Positions 1 to 8,811 of a DNA stretch of 52,926 nucleotides are shown here, in pieces. The DNA is taken from the NCBI GenBank assembly GCA_017470815.1, contig JAFUXT010000005.1, forward strand, positions 1 through 52,926, in the 5' to 3' direction. Source of the DNA: a bacterium (GTDB lineage: Bacteria; Cyanobacteriota; Vampirovibrionia; Gastranaerophilales; Gastranaerophilaceae). The notes under the pieces were generated by a model, which was not told the origin of the DNA, made no database searches, and saw only the letters and a program-made list of their open reading frames with translations. Within the stretch, counting starts at the first letter, position 1. Each line of letters starts with the position of its first letter. Both the position numbers and the translations under genes were made by a program.

Positions 1-373
1 GCAGAGTTTTTGAATTATTCCAAAACACAAACGGAACGGTCGGGAAGTCTTTTTCTAAATTTCGTTTCCATTGAGGAACGAGGTTCGGAGGCAGGATCAC
101 AAGAATATTAGGTTTTCCCTCGTACCATTTTTGACAAGCAACCAAAAGAGCCTCGTAGGTTTTACCTAAACTTGCCTCATCACATAAAATACACCCCTGC
201 AAATAATCGGAACGCAGGGCAAATCGTGCCGCCATAATCTGATACGGATAAATTTTAGCATTAGAAGATGCATAAACCGGCAGGAAGTTTTTATCGTCAG
301 CAAGACTTTCAAGACGATTAGCCTCAACAATTGCAGAATATTTTGATTGAAACTTTGATTTCACTTCCATCAT
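1..373 (-). CDS. SNF2-type (superfamily 2) helicase, N-terminal part, cut by window edge
   Basis: Reading leftward from ATG at 373 (a second ATG follows at 370) the frame is open to the window edge, about 124 residues. It starts MMEVKSKFQSKY. It then shows PYQIMAARFAL, which resembles the segment before the ATPase core of SNF2 helicases, a Walker A-like CDEASLGKTYEALL (compare DE-x-GLGKT in the family), and motif Ia LVILPPNLVPQWK. These are the usual first motifs of SNF2/RapA-like DNA-dependent ATPases that remodel or strip nucleic-acid complexes. The rest of the ATPase and the C-terminal helicase domain lie outside the window, so the subfamily cannot be given. The gene is transcribed away from the invertible segment at 501-755. 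If that segment carries one outward promoter, one of its two orientations would point at this gene. Confidence 0.75.
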   Translation of the reverse strand, partial: MMEVKSKFQSKYSAIVEANRLESLADDKNFLPVYASSNAKIYPYQIMAARFALRSDYLQGCILCDEASLGKTYEALLVACQKWYEGKPNILVILPPNLVPQWKRNLEKDFPTVPFVFWNNSKTL

Positions 374-500
374 TCTGTGCTTATTTTAGCATAAATAAAT
401 GGTGCGGTTATATCCTGAATACTGTTATATTTATAACTGCAAATCATAATATTTGTAAAATTAAAATGCGAATAAAATTATCCAATATGTTACATAAAAA

Positions 501-524
501 GTAACACAATTTATAATGTGTTAC
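501..524 (+). repeat. Recombination site A (inverted repeat, switch 1, distal end)
   Basis: 24 bp made of GTAACACA, an 8-bp centre ATTTATAA (509-516) and TGTGTTAC. It is the exact reverse complement of 732-755. The arms are inverted copies of each other around an asymmetric 8-bp centre, the architecture of a tyrosine recombinase crossover site. Upstream at 478-490 is TTATCCAATATGT, ten bases before the site; the same 13-mer occurs at the same distance before site D. Confidence 0.85.
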
Positions 525-731
525 GAGAAAGGATACATAACGGATGATAATTAAATTAATAAGGCTAAATTTGGGGGAATATAAGATTTATAAACACCAA
601 ATAATAAGAACATTAATTTATTCTCAAATTAAAGTGATAATTTATTTATATTGCATTGTAACAATTTCTTATAAATTGTAAAAATATGCCCAAATTCGCT
701 AAAGTTTTCAAAAAAAATGCCGATAAAACAT
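525..731. promoter_or_regulatory. Invertible segment 1 (predicted phase-variable promoter of the giant gene)
   Basis: 207 bp of AT-rich DNA between exact inverted repeats A and B. It holds no convincing gene: a 44-codon ORF from ATG 544 with a distant GAGAAAGGA is possible but looks accidental. The distance between crossover cores is 231 bp, 22 helical turns at 10.5 bp. The inner flank of A, read outward, contains TATGTATCCT just before the site, exactly as the inner flank of D does in segment 2. In segment 1 that end points away from the large gene and in segment 2 it points toward the target, so the two segments may be in opposite states here. I found no strong -35/-10 pair in either orientation. 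Inversion is inferred from repeat architecture and the nearby recombinase. Confidence 0.7.
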
Positions 732-755
732 GTAACACATTATAAATTGTGTTAC
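732..755 (-). repeat. Recombination site B (inverted repeat, switch 1, gene-proximal end)
   Basis: GTAACACA, centre TTATAAAT (740-747), TGTGTTAC: the exact reverse complement of 501-524. The ATG at 756 follows its last base directly. Because A and B are identical apart from orientation, inversion would rebuild the same site and leave everything from 756 rightward unchanged. Confidence 0.85.
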
Positions 756-3700
756 ATGGGTACAACAATGGCAGATCATATTTCATTAGGCAAAAACGGA
801 AATACAGGCAAAATTGACTTCAGCCGAATTAAGGCAGGAGTCAAAAAAGAAGAACTTGTCAAAAACGATGCACGTCTTGAATCTGTCTTTGATATGGTTG
901 ATGCTGATAATGACGGGACTCTTAACCGTAAAGAGTTAGATCATTTAGAACAATTAGTTTCTAATTTGGCAGGTGAAGACGGGAATTTAGAGAAAAAAGA
1001 AGTTAAAAATTTTTACGGGCAGAAACTCGGTCGTAAAGACAGAAAAGCATTACTTGAATTTTTAAATAAGCTTGACGGAGTTACTCCTGAAAATGTTGAA
1101 AAAGTTGAAACAAAACTTGTAGATGATAAGCAAGTTGAAGTAGTAACCTTTAAAGACGGTCATACTGAAGAATATTATCCAAACGGTCAAAAAATATCAG
1201 AAGTTGTTCAAGGTAATAAAAAGACTAAAACTACTGAATTAAATGGTGAAGTAACTTCAGAAGTTGTAACCGAAAACGAAGGTGAAGAAAATGAAATAAC
1301 ATCAACAACTTCAACAGTAAACGGTAAAAAACAGACAGTTATCAATAATAAAGGTGATAAAACTACTACAACAATAAATTACAACGGTGATAAAAAATCT
1401 GATGCCACAATAATAGGGGAAAATTCCAAAACAGTTATCACTTATGATGCTGAAGGTAATCCTGCAAAAGAAGTTGAAACAACAGGAACAACCGAAAAAA
1501 CATACATCTATAAAAACGGTCAGAAAATATTACAATCTGTCATTGAAAATAAAGGGTTAGAAGGTAAAGAAACAACAAAAATTTATGATACTGAAGGTGG
1601 TTACACTCAAACTCAAAATGTTGCTAACGGAAAAATTACAAAGGTTGTAGATAAGGAAGGCAGCTATACAGAAACTAAAGAAATGTCAAACGGCAAAATC
1701 ACAACCGTTGTGGACAAAGAAGGTAATGTAACATCTAATGTAAAAACTGAAACTGTAAACGGTCAGGAAGTTACTTTGCAATTAGACAAAGACGGCAACA
1801 TTCCGGGAGTAATTGTTCAAAATGGTGAAAGCCCTGCAGCTATTGCAAAAAAATTCGGTTGCAGTGTAGATGAATTAATGCGATTAAATGCAGACCAACT
1901 TAAAGGAAAAGGTAAAAATCAATATTTCGAAGTTGGTTCTGAAATAAAATTACCGAATACTGTTGGAATAGAAAAATTTGCAAAAGCACAAGAAGGCAGA
2001 AAACCTGCTGAAGTCGCAAAAGCAGAATATGCACGTGATGCAGAAATTCGCAGACAAAAAGCAGAAGCAGCAAAACAAGAAAGAGAATATTACCAAAAAC
2101 TCGGTGTTAAAAATTTCAATAATAAAGGACAAAAAGTTAAAGCCGACGGTTGGGGTAACAAAGAATTTGAAATTATCGGTGATGTCGGCTATGGTCGTCA
2201 GTTAGTAAAACGTGACGGAAAACTTTATACGAGATCACATGATGGAAAAATTCTACGTGAAGATTACTTGCAAGCACATAAAGCCTTTGTAAGTAAACCT
2301 AAAAATCAAAGAAATAATACTGCATCAGGAATTGAAGGTGTAACTTATGTAAAAGATAACAATGGTAAAGTTTGGTATTTTGATGAAAAAACCGGTAAAG
2401 CTATTGTAAAAGGTAATTACACTCAAATTGTTAAACAAGAATCCGCTTTCGTTGCAAATCAATTACATACCGCTGCTAAAGGTATGGGTACTGATGAAGA
2501 ACTTCTTGAAAAAGGAGTTAAAAACATCTATTCAAGAGATATTTTGCAAGGTGTAAATGCTGAATTAAGAACAAAAGATAGTGATTATGCAGGTGATGCA
2601 CAAACAATGCCCGTAGAAGCATTGATTTTAGATGAAATGAGTCATACTGCCGCAAGACCTTTATTTAAAACACTTATCAATAGTGGTACTATGACAACTC
2701 AAGAACAAGCACACACAGTAAAACGTGAAATTGAATACGAAGTTCATGGTGGTTTGACAGGTTATACTTCAACATCTGATTTAAACGAAATTATGCAACT
2801 TTGTTCTAATAGAGATTTGAGATTAGAAGTAGAAGCTCAATTCAAAAAAGATCACCCTGAACTTGCAGAAAATGACGGTTCTGTTGTTCGTTCATATATT
2901 GCAGGTGACGGTTGGAATGCCCAAGAAGTTGACCAGTTTGATGCAAATTGGGTTAAAACAGGAGCTTATCAAGAAGCAAGATACGTTTATCAAACAGATG
3001 AAAACGGCAATGTAGTATTAGATAAAAACGGTCAGCCAGTTGTAGTTATTGATGAAGGCGATCAAGCTCACAGAAATGGAGTCATTGGAAGATTAGTATT
3101 TGATTATCAAGATAAAGAAGCATTAAATAAAGGTTTGGATGCAGTTAATGAAAATCCAAACAGTTTTGATTATCAATATTTAGACCAAAGAGCCGGCGAA
3201 GAAATTGCAAAAGATCCGCAAGGTAAATATCAATCAAGATTTACTAATCAAGACAATGTTCAAAGATACCTCGCCGGATTCCATTCTGATGAAACAGGAA
3301 CAGTAGATGCCGGAAATGTTTCTGCAAGTAATACTTACCTATTTAAAGGTATAAAACCGGCAAGAGTACAAGCGGAAGAAGCATTATACAATGCTAAAAA
3401 CGGTGATTACAGTCAGACTTTTGACAGTATGGATTCTGAAACATATTCAGAAATGGCTGAACTCGTTGCGAACGGTGATATTAAAGGTGTCAAAAATATG
3501 ACTGACCTTTATAATAAAGCACTAAACGGTGCAACAACTCAAAATGATAAAACTAAAATTAAAGCCAATGCAATGCTTTCAGGTCAAGTTGATTTTACAG
3601 ATGAACAAATAACAGATTTTTGTGTTGAATTAATGCACTCTATTGATGCTAACAGAGGTCGTGGCGGTTCGACAGGTCATAGTGCAGGATATACGAATGA

Positions 3701-6700
3701 TGCAGATTATCAAACAGAACAATTGAAAGCTATTTTACAAAATAATCCACAAGTTATGGATGCAGTTAAAGCTCGTGTTGAAAAAGAAAACTTCTCTTAT
3801 ACCACTACTACGCAAACATTCACAGGGCCGGGACAACAACCAATAACAAATAATAGAACAGTAAATACTAAAGATTCATATATGCAACTTCTTGCAGATA
3901 CAAAAACTATCTCAAATGAAGAAATATTTTATGATGCTAACGGTAATAAAATTACTGATCCTCAACAAATTGCAGAAATTAAAAATGCAAATATGCAATC
4001 ATTAGAACAAATGCGTCAATATGTTGCAGAATTAGAAAGAGATTTCAAAAAAGGTATTGATGCCGAAGGAACTCTTTCAGATATGGCTAACGGTCTGTCA
4101 AGATATTCCGGTATTGGAACTGACAGGGATGATGTCGCAACAGAATATAGAAATGCAAAATTGATGTTGCAACAATTTGAGGCAGCAGCACAAGGCAAAT
4201 TGAGAGACAGTGATGGCAATGTGATTTCTGCTCAAGATTTGGCACAACAGATGTTAGATAAGCAAAATGCTTTAGCAGAAACTAATAGCGATTATAAACA
4301 GACTATTGCATACGGTAAAATGGGTATAGTTCTTGCTCCTGTTATTGTTGCAACAACAGTTGCATCAGGAGGTGCCGCAGCAGCAGGATGGGGTACTCTC
4401 GGTGTAGCAGCCGCAGGCGGTGTTGCAGCAGGTGCAACAACATACGGTGTTAATGCACTCGAATATAATACATCTTATACAGGTAATACTGCTGAGGCTC
4501 GTGAACAAAATTTGGAAGATAGTTTAGTCAATGGAGCTACAACTGCTATCGGTATAGGTCAAATGAAATATATCGGTGGTATGGCAAATAAAATGGGTAC
4601 AGTTGCAAGAACAGGTATAAGATTAGGTACAACTGTTGCGGCTGATACCGGTGTTGGTGCTGCTGCTGAATATGCAACAACAGGAAATGTTTCAGCTCAA
4701 GGCACTATGACAAATATGATAATGTCAGGTGTTGGTAATGTTATTGGAGCAAAATCTTTGGGCAAAAAACAACCGGCTCCAAATATGCACCCAAGAGATG
4801 GCGTTTATTTAACTCAAGATGCACCAATTACCGGCAGAAATGAAATTGTAGATGCTGAAGTTGCGAGAAATATTGATCAATCACATCTTAATGCTCGTGA
4901 CAGACAAATGATTGCAAGAGAAATGGAAGCACAAGGAACTCCAACACCTCAAGAATTAGATGCTTATGCAAAAGAACACGCATATCAAGCACCAACCGCA
5001 GAAGAAAGAGCAGCACTTGATGCTCATCAAGAACAAGTTCGTGCTGATTATTCAGATGCTCATAGAATTGAAAATAATGCAACTGTAATAGAACAAAAAG
5101 CTCCTGCAACACCTCTTAGTGCAGATGAAGCAGCAATAAAAGCTCTTGAAGATGAAGTAGGAGCATTAGATGGTCAAATAAAACAATTAAACAAACAACT
5201 TGTAGGAGCAAAAAGAGCAAATCAAATGGGTCGTAAAAATGGCGACACAATTAAAAAACTTGAATCCCAAATTGAGTCATTACAACAAAAACGAACCGCA
5301 AAAGCAGCAGAACTTGAAACTGCAAGAAAACCTGTTGAAGTAAAAGCGGATGATGTTAAACCGGAAGTAAAACCAAACGAAGAAACACCTGTAACAAGTC
5401 ATTCAGGAGAAGAAGCACCAAAAGTAAATGAAATTAAACCTGAAACTATTGCGAACGAAACTAATGCTATTCCTGAAACAGAAATACCTCCTCAACATCA
5501 ACTTCTATGGAAAAACTGCAAAGAAAGAATTGAAAAATTAACTCAAGAACTTTCTATGTCAAACATAATCAATCCTAAAGAACTTATTGCTCGCGGTAAA
5601 GAAATACTTTCTCATCTTAAAACTATTGCAGATAGTATAACAAATGTTTCGATAAAAGCAAAAATCCAAAAAATTGCAGCCAATCTTAAATCAATGCTTA
5701 CAACCAAAGCAACACCGCAAAATACATTCAAGCGTGTAACTACTGTGGAAGAAGCTAATAAATTATACGATAAAATGGTTACAAATCGTTGGATAGGAGA
5801 AGATGGAAATAATACTGATCTTGTATTTATAGGCACGGGTTGGTCTCAAGCAATGTACAAGAGTAAGAATTTCAAACAAGGTACTCCTTGGAAAATGCAC
5901 ATATATGCAGACAGTCCACAAGAATGGGCTAATGCCGCACAAGTAGCAATGCCATATTTAGAAAAAAATAAAGTAACATTTAAGACTGTTACCGATTTGG
6001 ATGAACATTTTAAAACATTAAGAGAATATCAAAATTCTGAAGGTTTCCATTCTCAAACAGGCAAAGCATTCACAGTATACTTTGAAAGTGAAGAAGAATT
6101 TTTGCGTGTTGCACAAGGTTTGGAAGCAAGATTTAAAGAGAGTGGCTTAAAATCATCAGGTACAGTAGCAAACGAGGCTCAAATCGGTGATAGCGGATTC
6201 TTGTCATACCGTCATGAAGGTGCAGAACGTGGCACAATGTATAAACCTGAAGGTGTTGAAGATCCATATTTGAAAAAATTTGGTTCTCAAGCCACACCTT
6301 CGCAAGCACAAGAAGTTTCAATTAATGAAATGCGTCAACCAACTCCACAAGAAAGAATGGAAATGGGGCAAATCAGTAATAATATAAACAGAGCAAAAAC
6401 ACCCGATGATATTGCAAAAGTTCAAAAATGGCTTGATAAAATGCCGGAATGCTCACAAAAATCTCGTTTACAAGCTCAATTAGAACAAAAAGCAAACACT
6501 ATAAGACCACAGCAAAATAATGCTTATTTTATAGATCTCGAAACAAATGAAGTTCAATTGGTCGAAACAGATGTTAAACTTCAAAAAGGTACAAGACAAA
6601 AAATAAATTCTTATGAATCAGTTAGACTTGGAGATCAAGTAGATATTAATTTTGCAGATTTTGAAGCGAAATTTAATGCAATGCGTGATGGAGATTCATT

Positions 6701-7796
6701 TATTATTGGTCGGGAAGTAAGCGGAATTAATGATGTAAGAATAAATAATGAATATGTATCAGGTCAACATTTAAAAGTTGAAAAAATTAACGGTGAAATT
6801 TATATCACTGATATGTCGAGAAATGGTACAACATTAAATTCAACAAAACCTGATTATGCTGCACAATATTCACCGAGATTACAAGAAAAATTTGCCAATG
6901 CAAATTACGGTGATTTTAGCAATATGATTGATGATAATTACAGAAACTTACGTCGTGCAAATTATACTTTGGAAGAAAGCGTAAGTGGTAATATTACTAA
7001 TGCAGATTTGGCGAATGATGCTAATGTCAATATATACGAAAGTGGCGGTTGGTTCTTTAGATACCAAAAAGGTCATAGACCTGTTGATGCATCAAGAGTT
7101 GCGGACAGAATTAGTTTAAATGTTGTTGCCGATAAAAATTTACTTGCTGAATTAGATAGATTATGTGCAACGGGAACTTATGTAAATTCAAACGGACAAA
7201 CAGTGAGAGTAAACATGCCGGATTGTACATATAAGACACCTCAATCTTTACAGGGTTACACGACTCGCCACGATCCTATAACAATGTATTTTGAACGTGA
7301 AGTTTCAGAAGATGTACAAAATGCCATTGCGGATATCGCCGGTAAATATGCAAGACAATCTTCAAATGGTAAATCTTTAATGAATGCACTTGAAGGTAAA
7401 CCATATATTGCTCACGAAGCATATACGTCACCACAGGAAGCTCAAGCATTATGGCACGAGGCACAAAGATTAAATCCTGATATGGCAAATGCAATAATTA
7501 AAGATGCCATACTTTTTGAAGATGTAGTAAATGTAAATCCTAATTTAGCAAGAACCATTTTAGAAGGCTATGGACTTGATGCCCAACACATAAATCAATA
7601 TATGAATAATCCTCAATCAGCACCAATAACGCTTGTAGGTGCAATGAAAAGAGACCCTAAACTTTCAAATATGATATTACACGATTTAAACAATAATTTA
7701 AAATATTGGAACTGTTCAACAGGGCAATATGCATCATGGAACAAATTGATTAATGAATATAAGTTAGCATATCCACAATATAGGATGGCGGGGTAA
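756..7796 (+). CDS. Giant multidomain protein: EF-hand, LysM, annexin-like motif, phosphothreonine-lyase-like region, FHA
   Basis: 2,346 residues from ATG 756. An in-frame ATG at 717 lies inside the invertible segment, so I prefer 756 or 768; none has a clear Shine-Dalgarno. Domains in 756-based numbering: EF-hand loop 49-60 (D-x-D-x-D-G...E); NGK/DKEG-type repeats about 140-330; LysM about 351-402; annexin-like KGMGTDEELL about 575; Gly/Ala-rich hydrophobic stretch 1189-1231; coiled coil 1456-1525; an OspF/SpvC/LanL-lyase-like region about 1677-1830 with K1713, H1715, K1743, R1756 and R1819; FHA about 1972-2042 with R1986, S2002, H2005 and NGT 2023-2025. The C-terminal 300 residues, including RHDPITMYF at 2171, are not recognised. 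No signal peptide is seen. LysM suggests wall contact. A pThr-binding FHA beside a possible pThr lyase suggests action on phosphoproteins, perhaps of a host. Those roles are inference. Confidence 0.85.
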   Translation: MGTTMADHISLGKNGNTGKIDFSRIKAGVKKEELVKNDARLESVFDMVDADNDGTLNRKELDHLEQLVSNLAGEDGNLEKKEVKNFYGQKLGRKDRKALLEFLNKLDGVTPENVEKVETKLVDDKQVEVVTFKDGHTEEYYPNGQKISEVVQGNKKTKTTELNGEVTSEVVTENEGEENEITSTTSTVNGKKQTVINNKGDKTTTTINYNGDKKSDATIIGENSKTVITYDAEGNPAKEVETTGTTEKTYIYKNGQKILQSVIENKGLEGKETTKIYDTEGGYTQTQNVANGKITKVVDKEGSYTETKEMSNGKITTVVDKEGNVTSNVKTETVNGQEVTLQLDKDGNIPGVIVQNGESPAAIAKKFGCSVDELMRLNADQLKGKGKNQYFEVGSEIKLPNTVGIEKFAKAQEGRKPAEVAKAEYARDAEIRRQKAEAAKQEREYYQKLGVKNFNNKGQKVKADGWGNKEFEIIGDVGYGRQLVKRDGKLYTRSHDGKILREDYLQAHKAFVSKPKNQRNNTASGIEGVTYVKDNNGKVWYFDEKTGKAIVKGNYTQIVKQESAFVANQLHTAAKGMGTDEELLEKGVKNIYSRDILQGVNAELRTKDSDYAGDAQTMPVEALILDEMSHTAARPLFKTLINSGTMTTQEQAHTVKREIEYEVHGGLTGYTSTSDLNEIMQLCSNRDLRLEVEAQFKKDHPELAENDGSVVRSYIAGDGWNAQEVDQFDANWVKTGAYQEARYVYQTDENGNVVLDKNGQPVVVIDEGDQAHRNGVIGRLVFDYQDKEALNKGLDAVNENPNSFDYQYLDQRAGEEIAKDPQGKYQSRFTNQDNVQRYLAGFHSDETGTVDAGNVSASNTYLFKGIKPARVQAEEALYNAKNGDYSQTFDSMDSETYSEMAELVANGDIKGVKNMTDLYNKALNGATTQNDKTKIKANAMLSGQVDFTDEQITDFCVELMHSIDANRGRGGSTGHSAGYTNDADYQTEQLKAILQNNPQVMDAVKARVEKENFSYTTTTQTFTGPGQQPITNNRTVNTKDSYMQLLADTKTISNEEIFYDANGNKITDPQQIAEIKNANMQSLEQMRQYVAELERDFKKGIDAEGTLSDMANGLSRYSGIGTDRDDVATEYRNAKLMLQQFEAAAQGKLRDSDGNVISAQDLAQQMLDKQNALAETNSDYKQTIAYGKMGIVLAPVIVATTVASGGAAAAGWGTLGVAAAGGVAAGATTYGVNALEYNTSYTGNTAEAREQNLEDSLVNGATTAIGIGQMKYIGGMANKMGTVARTGIRLGTTVAADTGVGAAAEYATTGNVSAQGTMTNMIMSGVGNVIGAKSLGKKQPAPNMHPRDGVYLTQDAPITGRNEIVDAEVARNIDQSHLNARDRQMIAREMEAQGTPTPQELDAYAKEHAYQAPTAEERAALDAHQEQVRADYSDAHRIENNATVIEQKAPATPLSADEAAIKALEDEVGALDGQIKQLNKQLVGAKRANQMGRKNGDTIKKLESQIESLQQKRTAKAAELETARKPVEVKADDVKPEVKPNEETPVTSHSGEEAPKVNEIKPETIANETNAIPETEIPPQHQLLWKNCKERIEKLTQELSMSNIINPKELIARGKEILSHLKTIADSITNVSIKAKIQKIAANLKSMLTTKATPQNTFKRVTTVEEANKLYDKMVTNRWIGEDGNNTDLVFIGTGWSQAMYKSKNFKQGTPWKMHIYADSPQEWANAAQVAMPYLEKNKVTFKTVTDLDEHFKTLREYQNSEGFHSQTGKAFTVYFESEEEFLRVAQGLEARFKESGLKSSGTVANEAQIGDSGFLSYRHEGAERGTMYKPEGVEDPYLKKFGSQATPSQAQEVSINEMRQPTPQERMEMGQISNNINRAKTPDDIAKVQKWLDKMPECSQKSRLQAQLEQKANTIRPQQNNAYFIDLETNEVQLVETDVKLQKGTRQKINSYESVRLGDQVDINFADFEAKFNAMRDGDSFIIGREVSGINDVRINNEYVSGQHLKVEKINGEIYITDMSRNGTTLNSTKPDYAAQYSPRLQEKFANANYGDFSNMIDDNYRNLRRANYTLEESVSGNITNADLANDANVNIYESGGWFFRYQKGHRPVDASRVADRISLNVVADKNLLAELDRLCATGTYVNSNGQTVRVNMPDCTYKTPQSLQGYTTRHDPITMYFEREVSEDVQNAIADIAGKYARQSSNGKSLMNALEGKPYIAHEAYTSPQEAQALWHEAQRLNPDMANAIIKDAILFEDVVNVNPNLARTILEGYGLDAQHINQYMNNPQSAPITLVGAMKRDPKLSNMILHDLNNNLKYWNCSTGQYASWNKLINEYKLAYPQYRMAG

Positions 7797-8074
7797 TAAT
7801 CTATCGTGAGTAAAATATAAAACATTGCTAAAATCCCTCTGCTTTATAAGTTAATTTTTAAGTATTAAAAAAAGGATGAGTACACTCTCCTGAACTTAAA
7901 CAAATCTTGATAGATTTCGATTTCGATATGCCTGAATGGATGTTTAAAAATGTAATATTTTCTAAAAATTTAATTATTTAGATAATTTCATTTTAATTAT
8001 GTTACGTTTTTAGACACATAATGAATGGTTTTGCCATGTGGAAGGTAATATAGACAAGCAAAAGGAGTGTGACT

Positions 8075-8620
8075 ATGGAATATGTAGAACCAATTAGAGA
8101 ACGTGAAAAAATTGAATCAGTTAAAAGGATTTTAAAATGTAGTGGAATGCGAGATTTTTTATTATTCCTTATGGGAATTAATAGTGGGTTGAGAATATCG
8201 GATATTCTTAAATTAAGAGTCTCAGATGTAAGAAATAAAGATTATATCGAAATCACAGAGCAAAAGACAGGCAAATATAAACGATTTCCAATCACAAATT
8301 CATTCAAAGATTACTTGAATGAATTTATTTTTAACAAATCTCCTGATGAGTGGTTATTTGCAAGTCAAAGAGGAGACAAACCAATAACAAGAATACAGGC
8401 ATACAGAATAATTAATCATGCCTGTCAGCAAGCCGGAATAACCTCGCACATCGGAACTCATACTTTGCGTAAAACTTTTGGATACCATTTTTATCAGGAA
8501 AAGAAAGATATTGCATTATTACAATGTATTTTTAATCATTCAGCCCCATCTGTGACTTTGAGATACATCGGAATAAATCAAGATATTATTGACTCAAGTC
8601 TCCATTCATTCGCATTATAA
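8075..8620 (+). CDS. Small tyrosine recombinase (catalytic domain only), predicted invertase
   Basis: 181 residues from ATG 8075, seven bases after AAAGGAG; an in-frame GTG at 8069 is less likely because it abuts that site. All tyrosine recombinase residues are visible: R40 in NSGLRISD, a Lys in the beta-hairpin (K64 or K67), H129-x-x-R132 in HTLR, H155, and nucleophile Y164 in TLRYIG. The usual 300-residue Xer/phage integrases carry an N-terminal SAM-like DNA-binding domain; it is missing here, as in the roughly 200-residue fimbrial phase-variation recombinases FimB/FimE. The gene lies between two pairs of inverted repeats with recombination-site architecture (501/732 and 8655/8812) and ends 34 bp before site C. 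I infer that it inverts both segments. No second recombinase or directionality factor is visible, so inversion may go both ways at similar rates. Confidence 0.9.
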   Translation: MEYVEPIREREKIESVKRILKCSGMRDFLLFLMGINSGLRISDILKLRVSDVRNKDYIEITEQKTGKYKRFPITNSFKDYLNEFIFNKSPDEWLFASQRGDKPITRIQAYRIINHACQQAGITSHIGTHTLRKTFGYHFYQEKKDIALLQCIFNHSAPSVTLRYIGINQDIIDSSLHSFAL

Positions 8621-8654
8621 AAACCTAAAAACCTCTCATATCAACACAAAACAA

Positions 8655-8678
8655 GTAACACAATTGTTATTGTGTTAC
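8655..8678 (+). repeat. Recombination site C (inverted repeat, switch 2, distal end)
   Basis: GTAACACA, centre ATTGTTAT (8663-8670), TGTGTTAC. It is the exact reverse complement of 8812-8835. The arms match sites A and B exactly, but the centre differs, which should prevent strand exchange between the two pairs. Confidence 0.85.
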
Positions 8679-8811
8679 ATATTTATAAAGTATTTTATTA
8701 TAAAATAATTGCTTTTTTATAATTTTTTGTAAAAAATCTTTACAATTAAGCAAAAATCCCCTTATTTATCAACATTTTTTATCCAAATTTATCCAATATG
8801 TATCCTGACAA
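8679..8811. promoter_or_regulatory. Invertible segment 2 (predicted phase-variable promoter of the protease locus)
   Basis: 133 bp of very AT-rich DNA between exact inverted repeats C and D, with no ORF. The core-to-core distance is 157 bp, close to 15 helical turns. The best promoter candidate pointing rightward is TTTACA at 8739-8744 with 17-18 bases to a poor -10 (TTATTT/TATTTA, 8762-8768). Near site D lies TTATCCAATATGT (8789-8801) followed by ATCCTGACAA and the site. The same element at the same spacing lies outside site A, and a similar one inside it, so it may bind the recombinase, an accessory protein or a regulator. Confidence 0.65.

Noticed and set aside
544..678. 44-codon ORF inside invertible segment 1
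   Set aside because: Ribosome binding site is too far from the ATG, the composition is simply AT-rich, and no matching ORF exists in segment 2.
7875..7980. Possible gene remnant (LKQILIDFDFDMPEWMFKN) between the giant gene and the recombinase
   Set aside because: No start codon in frame and interrupted by a stop in the ATG frame; too short to call a pseudogene.
7996..8030. Inverted ATTATGT...ACATAAT before the recombinase gene as a fifth recombination site
   Set aside because: Matches the arms only partly (TATGTTAC) and lacks the 8-bp spacer layout; it might still be an operator for the recombinase.
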